A DNA stretch of 41,241 nucleotides from Phycisphaerales bacterium (GTDB lineage Bacteria > Planctomycetota > Phycisphaerae > WQYP01): NCBI GenBank assembly GCA_009781185.1, contig WQYP01000017.1:1-41241 (forward strand). The letters are read 5' to 3'. Shown here in pieces: positions 6,860-14,794 of the stretch (the first letter of the stretch is position 1; each line of letters opens with the position of its first letter). The notes below the pieces were generated by a model, which was given only the letters and a program-made list of their open reading frames with translations, ran no database searches and was not told where the DNA came from. The translations under genes and the position numbers were made by a program.

Positions 6860-9196
6860 GTGATTGAGCAACTCCTGCGTTTGTTGTCTGGCGATCTGGG
6901 GCAGCGTATCGGCTGGTCACTGCTGCATTTTCTCTGGCAGGGTGTTGCGGTCGCCGCGGTGCTCGGCGTCGCACTGCAGGTGCTCCGTTCGGCGCGGCTT
7001 CGCTACGCTGCGGCTTGTGCGGCGATGGTGGCATTGCTGGCGATGCCTGCGATCACCGCGTCGCTGATTTCGCCGCGAGGGGACGATGTGTGGTTATATC
7101 CGAGCAACACTTTCATTGCTCCGTTGCCGCGAGACGTTGAGCGGGCGCCGGCTTTGAGCGCGGGCATCTCCGCCGAGGGTCACGCGTCAGCCGCTCCGGA
7201 GTTGCGGCCGCAAGAATCAAGTCAGTGGCGAGCCCGCATCGACGCCTGCCTGCCCTGGGCCGTGCTCGTTTGGTTGACCGGCGTTCTGGCTTTGTCGCTC
7301 TGGCATGTGAGCGGCTGGACGTTCCTCCACCGCATCCGCCGCTCCGCCCGCCCGGTCGAAGGGCAACTGGCGGAGCTGTTTCAGCGATTGCTCAAACGCC
7401 TGGGTGTCAGACATGCGGTGAAGCTTCTCGAATCTGCCGCGGTACGTACACCCGTGGTCATCGGCTTTCTTCGCCCGGTGATTCTCTTCCCCGCCAGCAC
7501 CCTGACCGGTCTGAGCGCTGCCCAGATCGAAGCCATTCTGGTCCACGAACTCGCACACGTGCGGCGATGGGACTGTCTCATTCGCATGATTCAGGCGGCC
7601 GCCGAAACGGTGCTTTTCTTCCATCCCACGACCTGGTGGGTTTCATCCCGCATCACGCAGGAGAGCGAAAACTGCTGCGACGAGATCGCTGTTGCGATTT
7701 GCGGTGATCGTGAGGGTTATGCGCAGGCGTTGGCGCAAGTGGCCGGCGTTTGGTCAATAAGCGCGGAGCTCGCCGCAGCTGCCGGTGGCGGGAAGCTGCT
7801 GCCCCGGCTTCAGCGCGTTCTGGGAGAGGGAGGGCGCCACGAGAAGCCGATGGCCAGGACGCTGATCGGAGCGATGGTCGCATTGATGGTGCTCGTGGTG
7901 ATGGCAGTGGTGCCGTGGGCCTGCACGATGGAGAAGGAAGAGAAGGATGTGAAGTCGCAGTTGGTGGGTGTATGGAAGGAGCGGTCCCAGCCGCCACGGA
8001 CGGTGTTGAAGGCGGATGGACACTTTGAGCATAAGTTCGGGCTGCACACGCTGATGGCGGAAGGAACTTGGCGGGTGGTGGATGGAAAGAAAATTGAGTT
8101 CACCATTGAGGCCAATTATCTGAAGCCCTATCAAACGGATCGGCGTTGTGCCAAGGTGGGAACCAAGTATGAACTGCCCATCCAGACCCTTACGTCCACG
8201 GAGTTGGAGTTGGGACCGTTCTCGTATGTGCGGGAGACGCCAGGGAAAGAGGGGGGAGATGTTTTTGTGATGGGGGAGATGGAGCGGCCAGGGGTGTATT
8301 ACAAAGAGGCGGGCACGACGTTGACCTTGAAGCAGGTGCTGTCGTCGACAGGTCTGACATTGAATGAAAAAAAGGAGCAAATGGTGCGGGTCTGGCGGCG
8401 GGACGAGAAGGATCAGGCAAGTGCGATGGAGTGGAAGTTGGCGGAGGTCTTGTCGGAAAAGGAAAAAGATCGAACAGTGGCGACGAACGATCTGATCATC
8501 GTGGCGGAAGCGGGAACGCTGGGGAAAGTGAAGAAGGGAGCGGTGGGTATCGTGAAGGCGGCACAGCAGGGGGAAGGGGAAGTGTATGTGATGGGAAAGG
8601 TAACGCGGCCGGGGGTATATAATGTGCCCGGCTTCCAGGAGGCTACGGTGCTGCAGATGTTGGTCGGTGCGGGCCTTTCCTTGGAGGACATCAAACACGC
8701 CACGGTGGGATTGACTCGGCGTGTGGGAGAAGCCCAGGAGGAAGTCATCAAGCTCGATCTGGCGAAGCTGTTCGATGGCACTGAGGCCGACCGATTTGTG
8801 CAGCGGGATGACCTGCTGAGCGTGACAGAGGGTGCCGCCATCGACAAAGTCAGCAAGGCGAATCCAAACGCAAAGCTTGCCATCATCGCCGCTCCTAAAG
8901 CGGGCGAGCCCGGCGAATTCTACATCATGGGCAAAGTGAACAGACCTGGCTCGTATGTGAAGCCGGATCGGATCACGGTGAGGCAGGCCGTGGCGGCCGC
9001 GGGCCTTTCTCCGGAGGACGCCAAACACGCCACGGTGCAATTGATCCGGCGTGTGAGAGAAGCCCAGGAGGAAATCATCACGATCGACCTGGCAAAGGTG
9101 TTCGACGGTGACGAAGCGGATCGCTTCTTGCAGAGCGGTGACGTGCTCAACGTCAGAGTGAACGCCGCCACCCCGCCTGCAACCCAGGCAAAATAG
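6860..9196 (+). CDS. BlaR1-like M56 membrane metallopeptidase with three SLBB domains
   Basis: The N-terminal half has the M56 layout: membrane helices at about residues 13-65 and 130-150, the zinc motif HELAH (229-233), and the downstream ESENCCDE (D at 274) supplying the third ligand. A last helix (about 330-350) leads to an extracytoplasmic LVGVWKE-type lipocalin-like stretch. Three SLBB domains follow (about 467, 574 and 686 onward), each with VMG/IMGxVxRPGxY. Classical BlaR1 carries a penicillin-binding sensor there, so the ligand should differ, perhaps a glycan. SLBB 2 and 3 are a recent duplication. I chose GTG 6860 because AAAGGAG lies 8 bases upstream; the extra 23 upstream in-frame codons are repeat B. 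Confidence 0.88.
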   Translation: MIEQLLRLLSGDLGQRIGWSLLHFLWQGVAVAAVLGVALQVLRSARLRYAAACAAMVALLAMPAITASLISPRGDDVWLYPSNTFIAPLPRDVERAPALSAGISAEGHASAAPELRPQESSQWRARIDACLPWAVLVWLTGVLALSLWHVSGWTFLHRIRRSARPVEGQLAELFQRLLKRLGVRHAVKLLESAAVRTPVVIGFLRPVILFPASTLTGLSAAQIEAILVHELAHVRRWDCLIRMIQAAAETVLFFHPTTWWVSSRITQESENCCDEIAVAICGDREGYAQALAQVAGVWSISAELAAAAGGGKLLPRLQRVLGEGGRHEKPMARTLIGAMVALMVLVVMAVVPWACTMEKEEKDVKSQLVGVWKERSQPPRTVLKADGHFEHKFGLHTLMAEGTWRVVDGKKIEFTIEANYLKPYQTDRRCAKVGTKYELPIQTLTSTELELGPFSYVRETPGKEGGDVFVMGEMERPGVYYKEAGTTLTLKQVLSSTGLTLNEKKEQMVRVWRRDEKDQASAMEWKLAEVLSEKEKDRTVATNDLIIVAEAGTLGKVKKGAVGIVKAAQQGEGEVYVMGKVTRPGVYNVPGFQEATVLQMLVGAGLSLEDIKHATVGLTRRVGEAQEEVIKLDLAKLFDGTEADRFVQRDDLLSVTEGAAIDKVSKANPNAKLAIIAAPKAGEPGEFYIMGKVNRPGSYVKPDRITVRQAVAAAGLSPEDAKHATVQLIRRVREAQEEIITIDLAKVFDGDEADRFLQSGDVLNVRVNAATPPATQAK

Positions 9197-9236
9197 TTCA
9201 TTTGATTTTGGTGCCGCGATCGTTAAGGAACGCAAA

Positions 9237-9264
9237 AAGCCCAGGGATTGCAATCCCTGGGCTT
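9237..9264. terminator. Bidirectional hairpin terminator
   Basis: A perfect 28-base palindrome centred on ATTGCAAT with outer arm AAGCCCAGGG. A T-run follows on the minus strand (GGGCTTTTTG), so it mainly ends the PEP-CTERM gene. It also lies 40 bases after the M56 stop. Confidence 0.85.
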
Positions 9265-9282
9265 AGGGCATTACCGTGATAT

Positions 9283-9969
9283 TCAGCGTTTCCGCCGTTG
9301 TAACAGTCCCAATGCACCGATGCCCAGCAGGCTCAGCGATGCCGGTTCGGGCACCAGGGTGAGCGTTCCTGAGAAGATCACGCCGGAGAGGCCGATGGTG
9401 TTGGTGACGTTGAGATAGAGCCAGTTTTCGCCGGGCAGCAGCGGCATGTCCACGAACTGAAGCTCATGCTGTTGTAGAAAATCGCCTGTGCCGGCGATAT
9501 CGCCGTTGGTTGCTGTCAGCGGTTCGCCGTTGAGGTAGACCGAAGCGGTGAGCACGGTGCTGCCACTGACCGCGCCCAGATAATCGTCGACCATGTAGAA
9601 CAGATCCAGGTTCGCTTCGGGAAAGCCAGGATTGAAGAAGTGGATGGCGTAGAGTCCGGACGGTTCGTCGGTGCCGCCGATGCCGGTGGTGATCCAGCGA
9701 GCGTCGGGGTCTGCCGGCAGCGTGAAAATCCAAAAACCGTTCGGCGGCGCTATGACCGCCGGTGTGATCTGGGCGTCGGTAAAGTCGGTCGGCGTGAGCG
9801 ACGTAAAGCCAGTACCCGCAGGTCCCGGCAACACCGTCACATTCGGATCCGGTGTCCCGGCCGCTCCTGTAGTGTCGCCGCTGCGGAGCGTAATGACGGC
9901 GCCCTGAGCTGCCCCCACGGCAAAACCGCATACCACCAACGAAGCAAAAACAGAACGTTTCATCGACAT
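9283..9969 (-). CDS. PEP-CTERM sorting-domain secreted protein
   Basis: A signal peptide (MSMKRSVFASLVVCGFAVGA, cleavage after AQG) and a C-terminal tripartite sorting signal, VPEPASLSLLGIGALGLL then RRKR, define a PEP-CTERM protein handled by an exosortase system. The central 180 residues are beta-rich and acidic (LDLFYMVDDYLGA, LNGEPL) with no recognised fold. ATG 9969 follows AAGGAGAG by 8 bases; an upstream in-frame ATG at 9990 lacks a site. No exosortase gene is in the window. The protein probably ends up at the cell surface or in an extracellular matrix. Confidence 0.9.
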   Translation of the reverse strand: MSMKRSVFASLVVCGFAVGAAQGAVITLRSGDTTGAAGTPDPNVTVLPGPAGTGFTSLTPTDFTDAQITPAVIAPPNGFWIFTLPADPDARWITTGIGGTDEPSGLYAIHFFNPGFPEANLDLFYMVDDYLGAVSGSTVLTASVYLNGEPLTATNGDIAGTGDFLQQHELQFVDMPLLPGENWLYLNVTNTIGLSGVIFSGTLTLVPEPASLSLLGIGALGLLQRRKR

Positions 9970-10030
9970 GCTCTCTCTCCTTTTTGACATGACTCTCTGA
10001 ACCTCGTGACGCGTACGGGCTAATCACCAG

Positions 10031-10050
10031 CCTTGCGTTTCCGTGCAAGG
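10031..10050. repeat. Palindrome similar to the hairpin at 35190
   Basis: CCTTGCGTTTCCGTGCAAGG is a near-palindrome that shares CCTTGCGT and GCAAGG arms with 35190-35217. It lies upstream of the PEP-CTERM gene start. Confidence 0.45.
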
Positions 10051-10091
10051 TGCATGCCACGACAAAAGAGAGGCGAAATGTCCGGTGCGAT

Positions 10092-10661
10092 TCATCCCCC
10101 GCCCATCAGGCGTTCGATCTCCTCATCCGTCATTTCCCTCTCCTCTCCCGACGGCCGGGGCGTCGTATTCGCCGGTGGCACGTTCAGACCGAACTCCTTG
10201 AGCCAATGCTGCGTCTCGCCCGGTGAACTTGTTCCGCTCGTCTTTTTTCCCGGTAATTTTGCCCGCAACGCCCGCCGCTGCGCTTGCTCCGCCCCCAGCA
10301 GCAATTCCAGAAACGCTTCGCTACTCATGGCGTTGGCAAAATGTTTCCTCGCATGCAACGCTACCGCACGGTCATTCGTCACGACCGTAACCTTCTTTTT
10401 ACTCCCCGCCCATTCCACCAGTTGTCCGATCACTTTATCCGCCGACACGCCCGCCCCCGCATACACCAGTTCCACCTCCGGGACCTCATTAGCCATCGGC
10501 TCATCCGGCTTCGCACGACCGTCCAGCACCAATACCGCCTTGATCCGTCGCGGCGAACTCGTGATCCACTGACACAGCGTCCGGACCGTCAGGTTCGCCA
10601 TCGCGCCGCCCATCGGAATCGCCGCATGAAGAATATTGTATGTGTCGAGCAGGTAGGTCAT
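10092..10661 (-). CDS. NYN/YacP-like PIN-fold nuclease
   Basis: The protein opens with YLLDTYNILHA, the first acidic strand of NYN (YacP-like) PIN-fold domains. LVLDGR, SADKVI and VTNDRAVAL follow at the positions of the other conserved acidic residues. The family includes ribosome-associated and RNA-processing nucleases (Rae1/YacP type). The C-terminal 50 residues are polar and end in an acidic helix plus MGGG. The ATG is the first possible start; no convincing ribosome site is visible because repeat A (10663-10759) directly abuts it. The fold is fairly sure, the substrate unknown. Confidence 0.82.
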   Translation of the reverse strand: MTYLLDTYNILHAAIPMGGAMANLTVRTLCQWITSSPRRIKAVLVLDGRAKPDEPMANEVPEVELVYAGAGVSADKVIGQLVEWAGSKKKVTVVTNDRAVALHARKHFANAMSSEAFLELLLGAEQAQRRALRAKLPGKKTSGTSSPGETQHWLKEFGLNVPPANTTPRPSGEEREMTDEEIERLMGGG

Positions 10662-10662
10662 T

Positions 10663-10759
10663 GAAGAAGCCAGAAGCTAGAAGCCAGGAGCCAGGAGCCA
10701 GAAGTGTTAAATAAGCCGCAAATTCGAAACCTTCTGGCTACTGGCTTCTGGCTTCTTCA
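10663..10759. repeat. Repeat family A, full hairpin copy
   Basis: GAAGCCAGAAGC-type units on the left, a centre with ATAAGCCGCAAATTCGAAAC, and GGCTTCTGGCTTCTTCAC on the right. The centre is the reverse of the centres at 24061 and 36121. Its right edge supplies the stop codon of the lipoprotein gene at 10757. Confidence 0.85.
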
Positions 10760-11377
10760 CTTGGCGATCGCCGGGTCGTCCAGGCGGAATTTGATGAACA
10801 TGCGAGCGGTGCGGGTTGCCAGGCGATCGGTGATTTCCTTTTGCACGCCTGCTCGGCTCCGCTGCTCGGAAAATGCCGGTGCAACGCGGGCTTCCACCAT
10901 CGTGCCCATCGTCGACGGCGGCCACAGCCGGTTGCCCTGGCGGTCCACGACCTTCACCAGAGCCTGTGCTCCTCCCTCCGTGATCGATTCGTCGCTCAAC
11001 GCCGCCGCGTTGAACCCGACCAGGTCCACGTGCAGTACGACGTCCGCATCTGCCGCCTGAGCGATGTTCGCAATCCCCATCTGCGAGAACTTCGCCGGAT
11101 TCGCCTTCAATTCCAGCACCCGATTCTGCGGCACGATCGCGTCGGCCGCTCTCCATTGCATCAGCTTGTCCGAAATACTCTGTCCCAACTGCGTCGCGAA
11201 CTCCGGCGGCACGCCCACCGTCGGTCGCACATCTACCAGCACCAAGACCCGCTTGCCCTCCGGAAACTGATACAACGCCTCCTGCTCCCGCGGCGAAAGC
11301 ATATCGCACGCCGCCAAGCCCGCCAGACAAAGCACGGCAGCCAAAACCAATCGCATCGACCGAATAAAACCAGCCAT
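10757..11377 (-). CDS. Putative outer-surface lipoprotein
   Basis: A signal sequence ends in a lipobox (LAGLAAC, Cys at residue 24). The rest is an alpha/beta domain of about 180 residues with VLVLVDVRP, FATQLGQSISDKLMQW, a helix containing ADADVVLHVDLVGF and VKVVDRQGNRLWPP. The arrangement resembles small periplasmic lipoproteins of the DUF799/GNA1162 or FlgO kind, but I do not recognise it with confidence. It is a diverged paralogue of the next gene upstream (11468-12145), which has the same order of elements. ATG 11377 follows GAGG. The gene is bracketed by repeat A copies on both sides. Confidence 0.75.
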   Translation of the reverse strand: MAGFIRSMRLVLAAVLCLAGLAACDMLSPREQEALYQFPEGKRVLVLVDVRPTVGVPPEFATQLGQSISDKLMQWRAADAIVPQNRVLELKANPAKFSQMGIANIAQAADADVVLHVDLVGFNAAALSDESITEGGAQALVKVVDRQGNRLWPPSTMGTMVEARVAPAFSEQRSRAGVQKEITDRLATRTARMFIKFRLDDPAIAK

Positions 11378-11391
11378 GACAACCTCGAATT

Positions 11392-11466
11392 AGAAGCCAG
11401 TAGCCAGAAGCCAGAAGGTTTCTAGTTCCCTGCTTATCCAAAACTTCTGGAATCTGGCTTCTTCAA
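11392..11466. repeat. Repeat family A, full hairpin copy
   Basis: GAAGCCAGTAGCCAGAAGCC on the left and ACTTCTGGAATCTGGCTTCT on the right, between the two lipoprotein genes. Confidence 0.8.
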
Positions 11467-11467
11467 G

Positions 11468-12145
11468 TCAGTCGTTTCTCTCGCTCACGCGTGTTTCGAA
11501 TTCTTTATGATCGTGGAGTTTGTCGGTGACATTCGTGGCGAACATTTCGAGCGTCCGTTTCCGGACCGCGACTTCGCTCATTTGGTTGGGGTCCAGCGGC
11601 CGCGCCTTGGGCCATGTGATGTCCATCACCGCCGTCCAGGCCGGCGCGTTGTCGGGCGTATCCGTTTCGAAAATTTTACAGTTCGCCTTGAGTCGCCCCT
11701 GGAGGTCGCCATAACCCGCTTCGAGGCGACTGGCATAGACCAGCAGCTCGATGTAGAGCACGCGATCAACGCCGAAACGCCGCCCGATATTTTTTTCCGT
11801 CATGCTGGACCAGTGGATGGTGTCATCTTGCCAGCGTATGACTTCGCGGTAATCGAGCAGTCGCACGTCGGGCATTTTCTGTCGCATTTGTGTGGCGAGA
11901 AAGCCCGAGACGTCCTCTCGGGCACTGGGGAACTCGTCGATGATTCCCGGCGCCATGAACACCACGATGGCCACCGATTTGTTCGCCAGCCCGTGATACT
12001 CCGCCACGACGGACTTACCCGCTACTTTCTCCACCGCCTCCGCGATGAAACCGCAGGGGCTGCAGGAGCTTAGCGACACACACGCGGCAATCGCCAACGC
12101 ACACCAGACAACACGGGACCCACGCAATGCAAGCAGTAAACCCAT
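11468..12145 (-). CDS. Putative outer-surface lipoprotein, paralogue of its neighbour
   Basis: The signal peptide carries lipobox LSSC followed by SPCGF. The domain contains VAIVVFMAPG, FLATQMRQKMPDVRLLDYRE, RRFGVDRVLYIELLVYASR and VMDITWPK, paralleling the adjacent lipoprotein (strand, helix, RVLEL-like strand, DxVLxxDL strand). Together they suggest a tandem duplication followed by divergence. ATG 12145 has GAGG about 9 bases upstream; a TTG at 12160 is also in frame. No specific function can be given; envelope assembly or transport is possible. Confidence 0.75.
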   Translation of the reverse strand: MGLLLALRGSRVVWCALAIAACVSLSSCSPCGFIAEAVEKVAGKSVVAEYHGLANKSVAIVVFMAPGIIDEFPSAREDVSGFLATQMRQKMPDVRLLDYREVIRWQDDTIHWSSMTEKNIGRRFGVDRVLYIELLVYASRLEAGYGDLQGRLKANCKIFETDTPDNAPAWTAVMDITWPKARPLDPNQMSEVAVRKRTLEMFATNVTDKLHDHKEFETRVSERND

Positions 12146-12240
12146 CGGCGACCTCGGCAAAAACTGAATGCAAGCATGTTAAACCCCGGGCACGCGAAGG
12201 TCCAGCCCACATCCTTGAGCACATCGTCAAGTTGTTAAAT

Positions 12241-12290
12241 CGTCAAGTCGTCAAGTCGATTTAACGACGTGACGACTTGACGACTTGACG
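12241..12290. repeat. Inverted repeat family E, overlapping the rimO promoter
   Basis: Arms CGTCAAGTCGTCAAGTCG (12241-12258) and its exact complement (12273-12290) around a 14-base loop. Each arm contains TTGACG or its complement; the copy at 12277-12282 is in place to serve as the rimO -35. Confidence 0.85.
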
Positions 12291-12305
12291 AATCCCCCCT
12301 AATAA
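12277..12305 (+). promoter_or_regulatory. rimO promoter, leaderless type
   Basis: TTGACG (12277-12282), 17-base spacer, TAATAA (12300-12305), then exactly 7 bases to the ATG. Transcription would begin at or next to the start codon. There is no Shine-Dalgarno sequence. Confidence 0.6.
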
Positions 12306-12312
12306 CCCATTC

Positions 12313-13839
12313 ATGGCAAAACAAAAACAAAACATCCGTTCCGTCGCCTTCGTCTCCCTGGGCTGCCCCAAAAATCTTGTTGATTCGGAGAAGATGCTCG
12401 GGCTTCTTGCCGAGGACGGCATCGCCATCACTTCCGACCACGACCAGGCCGACGCGATCGTCATCAACACCTGCGGCTTCCTCGAGGCCTCCAAAACGGA
12501 ATCCCTCGAAGTCATCCGCGAAGCTGTTGAACGCAAACAAAAGGCCGCGAAGGCTGGCCGTGCCAAACGCGTCATCGTCGTCGGCTGCCTCGTGCAGCGC
12601 CACAAGACGCAACTGCTCAGCGAAGTCCCCGAGATCGACGCCCTCGTCGGCGTCTTCGACCGCGAGCAGATCGTCCAAGCCGTCCGCGGTTCGCCCCACC
12701 AACCGTTTTCCGAGGCCGGCCGCGATATGGGCGTTTTTCATCCCGTCACCACTTTCATCCGCAAGCTCGGCAAATCCGACATCGGCAAAGGCTATGTGGA
12801 ATCCGATCGTGCCCGCCTCCGTCTTACGCCACGCCACTATGCCTATCTTCGCATCTCTGAGGGCTGCAATCAGGGGTGCACTTTCTGCACCATTCCCTCC
12901 ATCCGCGGCCGCATGCGTTCCAAACCTCTGAGCGACATCCTCGCCGAAGCCGAGGAACTCTTCGCTGACGGCGTCTTCGAGCTCAACCTCATCGGCCAGG
13001 ATACCACCAGCTACGGCCAAGACATCGGTTACGGCGGCGGTCTCAGCGGTCTGCTCCGATCGCTCGACAAGCTGGCGCTCCGTAGGGGGGGAAAGGGGGG
13101 GGGATGGATTCGCCTGATGTACGCTTATCCCAGTCGCTTCACCGACGAGATGATCAAGACCCTTGCCGATTGTCAAAGTGTCGTGAAGTACATCGACATG
13201 CCGTTACAGCACATCAACGACGACATCCTTCACGCCATGCGTCGCAGAGTCACTCGCAAACAGATCGAAACCCTCCTGGCCAAACTCCGCAAATGGGTCC
13301 CCGGCATCACGCTGCGAACCACCTTCATCACCGGCTTCCCCGGCGAAACCGACGCCCAACACCAGGAACTCCTCCAATTCGTCCAGACCTTCCGTTTCGA
13401 AAACCTCGGCGTCTTCGAATTCTCCCCCGAACCCGGCACCCCCGCCGCCCGCATGACAATCCGAGACGCAACCGTGAAGGAGCGTGCCCCGGCCATCGAC
13501 ATCGCCGCCAAGCGTAAGGAAGAACTCATGCTCGCCCAGCAGCGGATCGTTCTGGAAAACAACCAAGCCATGGTCGGCCGAACTATCCAGGTGCTGATCG
13601 ACGACGTCAACCCGAAGCAAAAAACCGCCATCGCCCGCCACGTCGGTCAAGCCCCGGACATCGACGGCTGCGTCTATCTCACCCACTGCACCGCCCCTCT
13701 CCCCACCCCCGGCGAAGTGCTCAACGCCCAAATCGAATCCCACGACTATTACGACCTGATAGCTCACCCAGTGGCAGACGCACCTAAAGAAAAAAACAAA
13801 CGAAGTCTGCCGGTCGTAAGAACGGATACGTGCTTTTAA
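12313..13839 (+). CDS. rimO: Ribosomal protein S12 methylthiotransferase RimO
   Basis: RimO is a radical-SAM enzyme that methylthiolates an aspartate of ribosomal protein S12. The N-terminal UPF0004 domain has SLGCPKNLVDSE and INTCGFLEAS with its cluster cysteines. The radical-SAM motif is CNQGCTFCTIP, and a TRAM domain occupies the last 90 residues (GRTIQVLIDDV). At 508 residues it is longer than usual. One cause is a G-rich insert (bases 13083-13103, encoding LRRGGKGGG) just before WIRLMYAYPSRF, where homologues have a short loop. It appears to be read from a leaderless transcript. Confidence 0.96.
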   Translation: MAKQKQNIRSVAFVSLGCPKNLVDSEKMLGLLAEDGIAITSDHDQADAIVINTCGFLEASKTESLEVIREAVERKQKAAKAGRAKRVIVVGCLVQRHKTQLLSEVPEIDALVGVFDREQIVQAVRGSPHQPFSEAGRDMGVFHPVTTFIRKLGKSDIGKGYVESDRARLRLTPRHYAYLRISEGCNQGCTFCTIPSIRGRMRSKPLSDILAEAEELFADGVFELNLIGQDTTSYGQDIGYGGGLSGLLRSLDKLALRRGGKGGGWIRLMYAYPSRFTDEMIKTLADCQSVVKYIDMPLQHINDDILHAMRRRVTRKQIETLLAKLRKWVPGITLRTTFITGFPGETDAQHQELLQFVQTFRFENLGVFEFSPEPGTPAARMTIRDATVKERAPAIDIAAKRKEELMLAQQRIVLENNQAMVGRTIQVLIDDVNPKQKTAIARHVGQAPDIDGCVYLTHCTAPLPTPGEVLNAQIESHDYYDLIAHPVADAPKEKNKRSLPVVRTDTCF

Positions 13840-13840
13840 C

Positions 13841-13892
13841 CGGAGTTCACGCTTCAGCGTGTTTTGTAAAACACGCTGAAGCGTGAACTCCG
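13841..13892. repeat. Perfect hairpin repeat family C, copy 1
   Basis: Two 25-base arms (CGGAGTTCACGCTTCAGCGT... and complement) around GT. It starts 2 bases after the rimO stop and could terminate that transcript. Another copy is at 22591-22643, and one arm is nested in the repeat at 6731-6831. Confidence 0.9.
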
Positions 13893-13962
13893 TGGGGGGG
13901 AGTTGCCTTTCGGTGAAGGTTCCCGATAATCGGATGCGTCGTTTTCGTGCATTGAGAGTCCT

Positions 13963-14589
13963 TTGTATCGACAAGTTCCCAATCTCATCACCATCACACG
14001 CCTGGGGCTCGCGGTGGTCTTTTTTGTGCTGCTGAACGTACACGACGAGGCTACTTTCGTCTGGCACATGAAAATCGCCTTCTCCGTTTTCATCGTCGCG
14101 GTACTGACCGACATGCTCGACGGCTATCTGGCGCGTGCCTGGAAAGTGGAATCCGCTTTTGGACGCGTGGTCGATCCTTTCGTCGACAAGCTGTTGATCT
14201 GCGGCGCGTTTATCTTTTTTTCGTCGAACGATTTTATCAACGTTGCCGTCAAGATGCGGGAATACCCCGACACTGTCAGAGCCTCGTTTAACGTCACCGG
14301 CGTTCATCCCTGGATGACGGTCGTCATCGTGGCGAGGGAATTCCTGGTAACCTCGATCCGCGGCCTGGCCGAGTCCCGCGGCATCGATTTCCGCGCCGAC
14401 TGGGCTGGCAAAATCAAAATGACCATCCAATCCGTTGCCGTAGCCGCCATCCTGCTCGATGTGGCTCTGGTCAGCAAAGTCGCCTGGGTCCACCAGATCC
14501 GCGACTACGCCATCTGGATCACGGTCGTGATCACGGTCTTGTCGGCGACAACGTACGTGATGCGGGCGAGGAAAGTGATGGCAGCGTGA
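13963..14589 (+). CDS. pgsA: CDP-diacylglycerol-glycerol-3-phosphate 3-phosphatidyltransferase
   Basis: The CDP-alcohol phosphatidyltransferase signature DG-x2-AR-x8-G-x3-D-x3-D is intact (DGYLARAWKVESAFGRVVDP then FVDK). Several membrane helices surround it, and VPNLITITRLGLA at the N-terminus is typical of PgsA. The enzyme makes phosphatidylglycerol phosphate, the precursor of phosphatidylglycerol, in the inner membrane. The frame opens at TTG 13963 with GAGAG a few bases upstream; no in-frame ATG precedes it after the stop. A loop containing FVWHMK and an extra stretch FSSNDFINVAVKMREYPDTV is slightly longer than in typical PgsA. Confidence 0.9.
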   Translation: MYRQVPNLITITRLGLAVVFFVLLNVHDEATFVWHMKIAFSVFIVAVLTDMLDGYLARAWKVESAFGRVVDPFVDKLLICGAFIFFSSNDFINVAVKMREYPDTVRASFNVTGVHPWMTVVIVAREFLVTSIRGLAESRGIDFRADWAGKIKMTIQSVAVAAILLDVALVSKVAWVHQIRDYAIWITVVITVLSATTYVMRARKVMAA

Positions 14590-14643
14590 AGGAGGCAGGC
14601 AACGGCATGCTCGTGTAGTGATCCATCATTAAAACCATCTTAA

Positions 14644-14730
14644 TTTCAGCACGAAGATACGAAGAAACGAAGGACATGAAGAAAAATTTTAATAAAAAAA
14701 ATTCGTGTCCTTCGTGTCTTCGTGCTGAAA
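14644..14730. repeat. Inverted repeat family H
   Basis: Left arm TTTCAGCACGAAGATACGAA and right arm TTCGTGTCTTCGTGCTGAAA around an AT-rich centre. It lies between the convergent ends of pgsA and hpnE and is the main content of the 14590-14794 gap. Confidence 0.85.
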
Positions 14731-14794
14731 AAAGCCTTACGGATAAGACATCATCTATTTGACTACACCAGGCGAGGGCATGGCAGATCACGAT

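Noticed and set aside
7754..9253. 499-codon minus-strand frame
   Set aside because: Antisense to the M56 gene, His/Leu/Arg-rich, no family motif, no ribosome site.
13204..14493. 429-codon minus-strand frame
   Set aside because: Antisense across rimO and pgsA, both certain genes.
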